Shown here piece after piece: positions 1 to 5,357 of a stretch of 7,766 nt of DNA. Source of the stretch: Chloroflexota bacterium (GTDB lineage: Bacteria; Chloroflexota; Anaerolineae; Caldilineales; Caldilineaceae); the NCBI GenBank assembly GCA_016199425.1, contig JACQGT010000454.1, forward strand, positions 1 to 7,766. The letters are read 5' to 3'. Every line of letters starts with the position of its first letter. The stretch's first letter is position 1. Below the pieces are notes generated by a model. The model was not told where the DNA came from. It made no database searches and saw only the letters and a list, made by a program, of their open reading frames with translations. A program made the position numbers and the translations under genes.

Positions 1-156
1 GTTTCGGGGCACACGATTCCCACACCGCAGGCAGCTTCCAACACCCGGCGGATAGCGGGTATCCCAGTGCAGGAGTTCGGTCAGGCTCTTGGCCTGGGCC
101 AGCAGCCGCTCTTCCTCATCCCCGCTGTATCCGTGAACGTAGTCAGCTTGACTCAT
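1..156 (-). pseudogene. N-terminal fragment of a SAM-dependent methyltransferase, apparently frameshifted
   Basis: The ATG at 156-154 lies inside the 3' end of the CHAT gene (14-bp overlap, different frame). The first codons read MSQADYVHGYSGDEEERLL, then a helix ending in TELLHWDTRYPPG. This opening resembles a family of class I methyltransferases in which YPPG is followed by the SAM-binding motif I. In the starting frame the next residues are VGSCLRCGNR, with no motif. In another frame, from about position 41, the DNA encodes VLEAACGVG, a textbook motif I (hhExGCGxG). The junction fits a loss of 3n+2 bases just after the PPG codons, removing about two residues and shifting frame. Residues after the motif (IVCPE) do not look like the usual continuation, so a second lesion is possible. 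The gene leaves the window at position 1, so the rest cannot be judged. It would be a small-molecule or unknown-substrate methyltransferase co-transcribed with the CHAT gene. A sequencing error is the main alternative to true decay. Confidence 0.6.
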
Positions 157-1387
157 CGGCCCCGCTGCCCCCTGTCGATGGCCCGGTACTCCCGCCGCCC
201 ACGTTGAAGGTGCTGCCCCGCTGGTTGATAGTGGCATCGCCGGTCACAAAGTTGGTGGCGTTGACGTTGCCAATGTGGATTCCACCCACCGTCTGCCTGC
301 CCTGACCCGGCGTTGTCTCTGTTGGCTTGGCCTCCGGCTCTGCCCACAGCCGGGCGTCACCTGCGCGCAGGAACAGGGCAGGGGCAAGCCATTCCCCGTT
401 CATAGTGCGGCCCATCACCGCTTGCCGGGCGTGGGTCATGGCCCTGTCCAACGGTTCTCCCGCGGCCACGGCGGTGTAGAAGAGTTCGGCAAAGGCAGTA
501 GCCGCCCGGTCGCTCACCAGTGTACGCATGGCAACCACCGCGGGCAGACCGGCCAGGACCAGGGCTTGCGCCATGCCCGACCAGAGTTGGTCGTTGTCCG
601 GGGCGCTGTCGCAGGCGTTGAGGATGACCAGCTTTACGCTGCTACCCCGCAGGACCGTCGCCAGAAAGTCGGTTTGCAGCCGGTCAGGATCGCCCTCGCC
701 GACAAGCAAGAGAGCGCCGCTCTGAGCGTCTGCGTCCCACTCACCGTGCCCGGCAAAGTGGAAGATGTGGGGCTTCTGTTGTAGCAGGGCTGTCTGCAAC
801 CTGTGGGCGCGCAGGGCGTCGATGCGAGTCACGCTGGCCTTGCCGTTGTCCGTCAGCGGACGCAGCGCGGCTGCCACCCGGTCAAGCTCTGTGCTGATAT
901 CCAGGGGACGTTCCGAGTCGCTGTCAGCGCCGGTGAGCAGGACAGAGAGCGTCGCGGGCAGTTGCTCAGTACGCGGGCGGGCAGGGATCGGCCCTTCCAG
1001 GTAGTACACGACGGGCGTGTCGATGTTCAGCGCGGGGAATTCGTTGCGCTCTACGTCGTAGATGAGTTCCCAGGGCAGTGAGGCAGCCGACGCATCCGCC
1101 GGGCGCACGCGCAGGCGCAAACCCTCTGCCCCTGCCCTGCCCAGGCTCTCCCGCCACAGCCCCCAGATGCTGCCTGGCAACAACATCTCGCGTAAAGCGC
1201 CGCCCACTTCTTTCAGTCGATTCCAGTCTAAGCGGGTCAAGGCGTAGAGGTTGATTTCCGGCCAGAGGGGAGTCAGCGCTTCGCTGCGAATGGCCTGCTT
1301 TGTCTGGCCAGCGGGAGAGTCGATGACGCGCAGGCGCAAGGCGTCGCTGGCTTCGTCGTAGGCGGCGTGGAGGTCGAAGTTGGGCAT
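143..1387 (-). CDS. CHAT-domain caspase-like protease (414 aa)
   Basis: This is a caspase-fold cysteine peptidase of the CHAT family, probably cytoplasmic, with no signal peptide or membrane segment. The domain spans about residues 100-350. SLPWELIYD (103-111) is the characteristic entry motif. HIFHFAGHG (207-215) carries the catalytic His, most likely H214, and VILNACDSA (254-262) carries the nucleophile C259. The domain continues with GLPAVVAMR (280-288), FYTAVAAGEPLDRA and the closing WLAPALFLRAGDARLW. Both catalytic residues are present, so activity is expected. Residues 1-95 are an uncharacterised alpha/beta lead-in. After a Pro/Gly/Thr linker, a short tail (367-398) has alternating hydrophobic/Asn/Gly residues (GGIHIGNVNATNFVTGD), followed by a Gly/Ser end. 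The ATG is supported by AGGA at 1397-1394, 6 nt upstream. The gene lies 124 bp downstream of the NACHT-FGE gene on the same strand and is overlapped by a methyltransferase frame. In known systems CHAT proteases act as effectors cleaving host or partner proteins when a STAND or similar sensor is triggered. That role is inferred here from the neighbour. Confidence 0.9.
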   Translation of the reverse strand: MPNFDLHAAYDEASDALRLRVIDSPAGQTKQAIRSEALTPLWPEINLYALTRLDWNRLKEVGGALREMLLPGSIWGLWRESLGRAGAEGLRLRVRPADASAASLPWELIYDVERNEFPALNIDTPVVYYLEGPIPARPRTEQLPATLSVLLTGADSDSERPLDISTELDRVAAALRPLTDNGKASVTRIDALRAHRLQTALLQQKPHIFHFAGHGEWDADAQSGALLLVGEGDPDRLQTDFLATVLRGSSVKLVILNACDSAPDNDQLWSGMAQALVLAGLPAVVAMRTLVSDRAATAFAELFYTAVAAGEPLDRAMTHARQAVMGRTMNGEWLAPALFLRAGDARLWAEPEAKPTETTPGQGRQTVGGIHIGNVNATNFVTGDATINQRGSTFNVGGGSTGPSTGGSGADESS

Positions 1388-1407
1388 GGGTGGTCCTACA
1401 GGATTTC

Positions 1408-1456
1408 AAAAATCGACGGCCCTTCGGGCCGAATTGGGCGAAGGTCGATAATTTTT
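1408..1456 (-). terminator. Candidate intrinsic terminator or attenuator between NACHT-FGE and CHAT genes
   Basis: Read on the minus strand, ATCGAC (1449-1444) pairs with GTCGAT (1417-1412). Inside it, GGCCC-GAA-GGGCC (1430-1418) forms a second stem, and a run of five T (1412-1408) follows. A competing pairing, CCTTCG with CGAAGG, uses the same bases and would break the inner stem. This could end part of the NACHT-FGE transcript or tune CHAT expression from a shared mRNA. The outer stem is short and the inner 13-nt arm is unpaired, so strength is uncertain. Confidence 0.4.
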
Positions 1457-1480
1457 CCACGGATGTTTCTTGGTTTCAGG

Positions 1481-1508
1481 GGACAGTGGACAGCGGACAG
1501 AAGACAAC
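1481..1508. repeat. Heptanucleotide tandem repeat, unit GGACAGN
   Basis: Four consecutive 7-base units: GGACAGT, GGACAGC, GGACAGA, and a degraded AGACAAC. The array starts 4 bp beyond the stop codon of the NACHT-FGE gene. Short heptad arrays of this style are common between genes in cyanobacteria and in some Chloroflexota. Their function is unknown. Confidence 0.75.
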
Positions 1509-1511
1509 TGC

Positions 1512-1620
1512 CTAACGAGAGAGTGTTCTGGCGAGACGATAGCCCCTGTAGTACCCGTACCTGGCGAGGCTCCTGAGACGGTAGGCACACCGCACCATCT
1601 TACGATTGGATGACCAGCCG
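1512..1620 (-). other. Candidate DGR variable region at the 3' end of the NACHT-FGE gene
   Basis: Residues 884-910 (1616-1536) alternate fixed framework residues (G-G-W, V-R-C-A-Y-R, R-G-Y-R-L-A) with variable-looking ones. The variable positions use codons that fit an AAY template mutated at A: S886 TCC, L897 CTC, S899 AGC, L900 CTC, Y903 TAC, Y905 TAC and Y906 TAC. N887 AAT may be unmutated, and G904 GGG fits AGG. FGE/C-type-lectin folds with Asn-rich templates are the standard DGR target scaffold, and the variable stretch sits at the extreme C-terminus as in known targets. R888 and M890 would need other template codons. No template repeat, reverse transcriptase or Avd gene is in the window, so this is a sequence-pattern call only. 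Confidence 0.5.
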
Positions 1621-4265
1621 CCGCCGCGGACGATGCGGAGTCCAGTAGCGTCCTGATTTTCCAGGTCGGCGTCTTGGTCGTAGGGGTACGCTGCATAGCG
1701 GGTGGCCGTCCATTCCCAAACATTGCCTGCCAGATCGTGAAGGCCGTCTGGCGTCGTTCCTTGCGGGTATGCGCCTACCGGCGTCGTGCGCATCACCCGC
1801 CCATCCAGAGAGTTGAGTTTTGTTTCATCCCAATCTCTACCCCAGGGGAAGGCGCGCCCGCCCCGGCGCGCCGCCCACTCCCATTCTGGCTCAGTGGGAA
1901 GGCGGTAGGCCGTGCCGGTGACTTCGCTCAACCAGTTGGCATAGGCCACCGCCTCGTACCAGCAGACACCCACCACCGGCTGGGATGGGTTGTTGAATGC
2001 TGCATCGTTCCAGAAGCGGGGTTCACGCACGACTACGTTCTGGGGATACCACTCTCTGACTTGGGCTACGACTTGCTCCTCTGTCCAAGTGATGAGGATA
2101 CGCCAGGGATTGTCTGCATCTCGCTCAGTCATCCTGCCTTGCTGAACCCACCGGCCAATCTCCGCTGGATCATCCTTGAAGCGCCGCCATGTACGTATCC
2201 AGTAGTCTGCTGGGTCATCTTCACCCGGCACTTGTTCCCCTTTCAACCAGTGTTTGCCCCCGTCGCTCCAATAGCGTTCTTCCGCGTAGCCCCCGGCTTT
2301 TAGAAAGCATTCGTACTCTGCGTTGGTCACTGGGTAGCGCCCAATGGCGTAGGCAGACAGTTGTACCGGGTGGCGCGGGCGTTCGTAGTCGTCGGCTTCC
2401 GCGTCGCTTTCGTCACTGCCTATCTCTGCCATCCCACCGGCAATATCCACCATTGGCGGCAAGATGACCTGAACCCCGTTGACCGTCTCTGCCACAAAGC
2501 GGGGGTCTCCGAGTCTACCCAGTAGCAGCCCGGCTTCCATGCGGCTGCGCAGGTGGATGGCGACGTTGCCTAAGCGCTCTAGCAGCGCCTTCTGACTGCG
2601 TTCTATTTGGGCAGCATCCCCATCTTCCCCTAATTCCAGCAGACAGCGGGCGGCCAATGCCGGGTTCACCCGTTGTACAGTGTCAATCAGGGCCGGGTAG
2701 AGACCAGACGCCAGAATCGTGGTCTGCTCCCAGCCCCTGGTCGGTGGTTCTGGCAAGGGGTCCCACTGCCCACGCACCGCTTCCGGCATCTCTCGTTCCA
2801 ACGATGGGACTTGCCACAGAGCGGTCAAGTCTTCGCCCGCCCAATGCAGGCGTCGGAGTTCTATCGCAGCAATATACTCCTGTAGAAGATGTTGGATGAA
2901 ACTTACTGAGTCCCCATCCGCCAGCGCCAGCAGATTGGCTGCTCTGCCCAGGCGCAGGATGGTTTCTGGCGCTGTTGCAATTGTCTGTCCTTCAATGCGT
3001 ATACTCTGGGGAATGGCATCCAACGCCAAATCTGTGTCCACTTCTGTACCTGTGCCCAGGCGCTGCATAGCAAAGGCCAGACGACTGAGGGCTAAATGCT
3101 GCGCCGCCGGGTCAATCCAATCGGCGTGTCGCTTCTCTTCCATCTCGCGTAGCAACAGCCGTTCCACAAAGCTGGCAAAGAGGCCCGCCCGGTGTCTTGG
3201 CAATGTGCCCGCGCCTTCGTAGGCTTCAGTCATCAATAACAGATAATAGGGGATCGTGGCAAGGTCAAGCAGGTCGCTGTGGGCGCTCTGTAGCTCTTTC
3301 CACAAAGCAGCGCCCTTCTCTTGGCCCAGGTAGAGCCGGGCAAAGCCTTGAATCTGCTCTGGACTCAGTGGGTCTACTTCCACCTGTTGCACGGCCAGCC
3401 CGCCGCTGTAGTCCTGGATGCGACAGGTGAAGATGAGTTGGTTGCCCGCGGGCAGTTGCCGGGCAAAGTCGGCCCAGTCCATGACCCGCTCTCTGTACTT
3501 TTCCTGTCTCGCTTCATTCAGGGCGTCACACAGCAGGCAGAGCCGCCCTTGTCGCAGTGCGATGGCAATTTCGCCGCTGGCGTCTGTGTGCAGGCCCGGC
3601 GCTTCTTCTCGCCACATCCGGCCCAGAAAGTCCAGGGGCGCTTCTTCCGGCTTCTGGGCAGCCAGGCGCACAAAGAGGGGCAGCAGGGCTTCATCCCCCT
3701 CTTGCAGCCGTTTCAGGGCCATTTCCAACGCCAGCCGCTGCAACACGGTGGTCTTGCCCGCGCCCGGTTGGGCCAACAGAACGAAGGCCGGGTGTTCGTC
3801 CACCGCCTGCCGGATGTCGTCCAGGCGCACCCGTTCGATGGTGCGCTGGGGTCCTTCGCCCCGTACCAGGATGCGGCTGTAGGTGGGCGAGAGTCCGCGC
3901 ACGGGCCGGTAGCCGCCCGACAACGGCACATAGCGGCTGTAGATGCGCCGTAGCCCTGTGTTCAGACAGAGGCGGGTCAGATAGGCTTCTTCCCGCTCCT
4001 GCGCGTCTTCGGTGGGTTTCGCTGCAATGTACTTGACTAATGCGTCGGCGGCAGCGCTGTCTATAGCAAGGCGCTGGCCCTGGGCGCTGACCACGCCGTC
4101 GCCGACAGAGACATCGGCCTGTCGCAGCAAAGGCAGAAGTTGGTCAAGGCGTTCTTGTAGCTGTTCGCCGGTCAGATGCACTTCCACGTTCAGGTGCATG
4201 TCCCGACCAACGAAGGTCTCGGCGCGCACGTCCCGGTAGTGGGAGGAGAAGTCGGAAGTGGACAT
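1512..4265 (-). CDS. NACHT-family STAND NTPase fused to a C-terminal FGE/SUMF1-like domain (917 aa)
   Basis: This is a large cytoplasmic multidomain sensor-like protein. Residues 1-130 form an N-terminal region of unknown fold, with a short strand-rich start (TFVGRDMHLNVEVHLTG) and then helices. The NACHT ATPase begins near 145: Walker A is AQPGAGKTT (165-173, K171), Walker B is RLCLLCDALNE (241-251, D247 and E251), and sensor 1 is NQLIFTCR (275-282). Helical regions follow to about 590, ending in a repeat-like MEAGLLLGRLGDPR. The C-terminal FGE-like domain (about 595-917) is recognised from VILPPMVDIAGG, YAIGRYPVTNAEYECFL, PVVGVCWYEAVAYANWL, YRLPTEPEWEWAAR, FPWG and DLAGNVWEWT, then RIVRGGGW. 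It carries a ~100-residue insert (about 657-760). True formylglycine-generating enzymes use two nearby Cys in the final segment. Only C893 is present there, so sulfatase-maturase activity is unlikely and a binding role is preferred. The final 35 residues look diversified (separate entry). The ATG at 4265 has AGGAGG at 4283-4278, a long 12-nt spacing. The gene is probably co-transcribed with the downstream CHAT protease, as sensor and effector. Confidence 0.92.
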   Translation of the reverse strand: MSTSDFSSHYRDVRAETFVGRDMHLNVEVHLTGEQLQERLDQLLPLLRQADVSVGDGVVSAQGQRLAIDSAAADALVKYIAAKPTEDAQEREEAYLTRLCLNTGLRRIYSRYVPLSGGYRPVRGLSPTYSRILVRGEGPQRTIERVRLDDIRQAVDEHPAFVLLAQPGAGKTTVLQRLALEMALKRLQEGDEALLPLFVRLAAQKPEEAPLDFLGRMWREEAPGLHTDASGEIAIALRQGRLCLLCDALNEARQEKYRERVMDWADFARQLPAGNQLIFTCRIQDYSGGLAVQQVEVDPLSPEQIQGFARLYLGQEKGAALWKELQSAHSDLLDLATIPYYLLLMTEAYEGAGTLPRHRAGLFASFVERLLLREMEEKRHADWIDPAAQHLALSRLAFAMQRLGTGTEVDTDLALDAIPQSIRIEGQTIATAPETILRLGRAANLLALADGDSVSFIQHLLQEYIAAIELRRLHWAGEDLTALWQVPSLEREMPEAVRGQWDPLPEPPTRGWEQTTILASGLYPALIDTVQRVNPALAARCLLELGEDGDAAQIERSQKALLERLGNVAIHLRSRMEAGLLLGRLGDPRFVAETVNGVQVILPPMVDIAGGMAEIGSDESDAEADDYERPRHPVQLSAYAIGRYPVTNAEYECFLKAGGYAEERYWSDGGKHWLKGEQVPGEDDPADYWIRTWRRFKDDPAEIGRWVQQGRMTERDADNPWRILITWTEEQVVAQVREWYPQNVVVREPRFWNDAAFNNPSQPVVGVCWYEAVAYANWLSEVTGTAYRLPTEPEWEWAARRGGRAFPWGRDWDETKLNSLDGRVMRTTPVGAYPQGTTPDGLHDLAGNVWEWTATRYAAYPYDQDADLENQDATGLRIVRGGGWSSNRKMVRCAYRLRSLARYGYYRGYRLARTLSR

Positions 4266-4309
4266 CAGGGAGCAGGGCCTCCTGGCGGCGGGGCTGGGCA
4301 GCGGAAAGA

Positions 4310-4356
4310 GAGCGTCCTGCCGGTATCGATGGGAAGGGCGTTGCGCCAGGACGCTC
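4310..4356. repeat. Inverted repeat in the leader of the NACHT-FGE gene
   Basis: GAGCGTCCTG (4310-4319) is perfectly complementary to CAGGACGCTC (4347-4356), around a 27-nt loop. On the minus strand the hairpin would sit about 45 nt before the ATG of the NACHT-FGE gene and is followed by TCTTTCC. It could be an mRNA leader structure or, less likely, a protein-binding site. Apart from this and the promoter elements further right, the 4266-4430 interval shows no gene. Confidence 0.5.
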
Positions 4357-4431
4357 CCGACCCGAAGGCTGGCGTAAGCGTAGCACAGGGCGGGTCAACG
4401 CGCAAGGGGCTTAGCGGAGTACAGAAACCCT

Positions 4432-4445
4432 AGAACATTCGTTCT
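4432..4445. promoter_or_regulatory. LexA/SOS-box-like operator
   Basis: AGAAC-ATTC-GTTCT contains GAAC-N4-GTTC, the core of the LexA box known from Bacillus-type, actinobacterial and several other lineages, with 5-bp symmetric arms. It directly abuts a promoter -35 element, the position expected for repression. It also lies in the upstream region of the minus-strand NACHT-FGE gene, 167 bp from that ATG. Assignment rests on the motif and its placement. Whether the host LexA uses this box is unknown. Confidence 0.6.
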
Positions 4446-4474
4446 TTGACGTGGGCCTGTGTGCGATGTACAAT
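4446..4474 (+). promoter_or_regulatory. Near-consensus sigma-70 promoter, plus strand
   Basis: TTGACG (4446-4451) and TACAAT (4469-4474) are separated by exactly 17 bp, and each matches the consensus at five of six positions. The start point should lie near 4481. The LexA-like box touches the -35, so the promoter is probably repressed in the absence of DNA damage. Confidence 0.7.
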
Positions 4475-4482
4475 AGCCATCG

Positions 4483-4518
4483 AAAGGGACTCTACCGGAG
4501 GGCGGGGTCTCTTTTTTT
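4483..4518 (+). terminator. Rho-independent terminator directly after the plus-strand promoter
   Basis: GACTCTACC (4488-4496), tetraloop GGAG, then GGCGGGGTC (4501-4509) form a stem with one mismatch and a few G-U pairs. The stem is extended by AAAGG pairing into the following TCTTT, and seven T follow (4512-4518). With a start near 4481 the transcript would be only about 40 nt, so the downstream ATPase fragment would be poorly transcribed from this promoter. Confidence 0.65.
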
Positions 4519-4520
4519 GT

Positions 4521-4590
4521 GGCAGATGGCCGGTAGCAGGTGGCAGGTGGCAATCTGGCGGCTGACCGCCGACCGCTGACGGCAGGAACG
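4521..4590. repeat. Heptad repeat tract at the 5' junction of the ATPase fragment
   Basis: The stretch divides into 7-base units in register: GGCAGAT, GGCCGGT, AGCAGGT, GGCAGGT, GGCAATC, TGGCGGC, TGACCGC, CGACCGC, TGACGGC, AGGAACG. The left half follows GGCAGGT and the right half TGACCGC. It begins just after the terminator and ends where ATPase-like protein sequence begins, marking a likely rearrangement boundary. Confidence 0.65.
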
Positions 4591-5274
4591 CCGCTAGGCG
4601 ACTTGACCAAAGCCTTTCTGCTGGGCTGGGCGGCCTGGCATCTCTACACCGATGCCGTCATCCTGCGCATGCAGCGGGGCAGCACCCGGCCTGCCCACAT
4701 CCAGATTGTCTTCGAGGAGGCCAACAAGATTCTGGCCGGGCTGGACAACGCCTCCTCCGAGGACGAGAGCGGTCAGTCCACGGCAGAGCAGTTTGCCAAT
4801 ATGTGGCGGGACAGCCGCAAGTACGGCATCTGGCTGCATCTCATCACCCAGTCGCCTTCCCTCATCCCGCCGGGCATTCTCTCAAGCTGCAACAATATCT
4901 TCGTCTCCCAACTGAAGAATCCCCGCGACCGGGACCTGGCGGTTGCCGCCCTCCATCGCAGCGAGAAGGGCTTTGTGGATGAGGCGTGGCGACGGTTTCT
5001 GGCGAGCTTGCCCGTGGCCCGCAGCGTGGCCAAGCTGGGCTATTCCTTCGACCGGGCTGAGGTGGAGCCGTGCTATATCCAGCCCCTGCTCTTGGAGGCA
5101 CAGGAGCCGACGGATGGGGAGATTGGGGCACAGCAGATGACAGGCAATCGGGGAAAGACATCACACTTCTCGCGAGTATATGTGGACGACTGTACATCTA
5201 AAATTTTGCATATACTCTACGCCGCTTATAGGCAGATGTCAAGCAGGGCATATCCAGAAAGACGTGAAGCGTGA
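4540..5274 (+). pseudogene. 5'-truncated HerA/VirB4-like ATPase (C-terminal part, 244 aa frame)
   Basis: The frame opens at GTG 4540 after an in-frame TAG at 4534-4536. Its first ~16 residues are translated heptad repeat, and recognisable protein starts near residue 19 (LGDLTKAFLLGW). Residues 54-63 (IQIVFEEANK) are a Walker B with E59-E60, as in HerA/VirB4-type ATPases. LITQSPSLIPPGILSSC (101-117) is the following strand and glutamine/serine motif, and SQLKNPRDRDLAVAAL (123-138) continues the RecA-like core. The Walker A loop and whole N-terminal half (several hundred residues in this family) are missing, and no such sequence precedes the junction. Relatives pump DNA or remodel DNA ends with nuclease or other partners. 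This remnant should be inactive as a motor. The start has no convincing ribosome site, and a strong terminator stands between the only good promoter and the frame. Residues after about 200 are encoded by more A+T-rich DNA and may not be original. A translated standalone domain is possible but less likely. Confidence 0.6.
5174..5217. repeat. A+T-rich inverted repeat near the end of the ATPase frame
   Basis: GAGTATATG (5174-5182) and CATATACTC (5209-5217) are perfect 9-bp complements around 26 nt that include AAAATTTT. The stretch is much more A+T-rich than its surroundings. It may be an operator, a weak hairpin or a remnant of other DNA. No function is assigned. Confidence 0.4.
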
Positions 5275-5316
5275 AACGTGAGAGCGGGTCGAGCACTCTC
5301 ACGTTTCACGCTTCAC
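5264..5316. terminator. Perfect 21-bp inverted repeat between convergent genes; probable two-way transcription stop
   Basis: Arms 5264-5284 and 5296-5316 are exact complements with an 11-nt loop. The left arm consists of three heptads, GTGAAGC, GTGAAAC and GTGAGAG, mirrored in the right arm. The TGA of the plus-strand ATPase frame (5272-5274) lies inside the left arm. The minus-strand oxidoreductase gene stops 41 bp to the right. There is no T-run, so it is not a classical intrinsic terminator, but so long a hairpin between converging genes probably blocks read-through. It may equally be a small mobile repeat. Confidence 0.65.
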
Positions 5317-5357
5317 TTTCAGCAACCAACTCTGGCCTGTGGCTTCGCCGCCCGGTG

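Noticed and set aside
3321..3953. 210-residue plus-strand frame within the NACHT region
   Set aside because: Antisense to the Walker A and Walker B coding stretch of the NACHT gene. No own motifs.
4377..4405. Minus-strand promoter TTGCGC-N17-TACGCT for the NACHT-FGE gene
   Set aside because: Spacing is right but only four and three of six bases match consensus. Not better than chance in this composition.
4266..4539. tRNA or structured RNA gene in the divergent spacer
   Set aside because: No cloverleaf or conserved loop sequence. The hairpins present are explained as a leader stem and a terminator.
4521..4590. CRISPR array
   Set aside because: Units are 7 bases with no spacers between them, and no cas gene is present.
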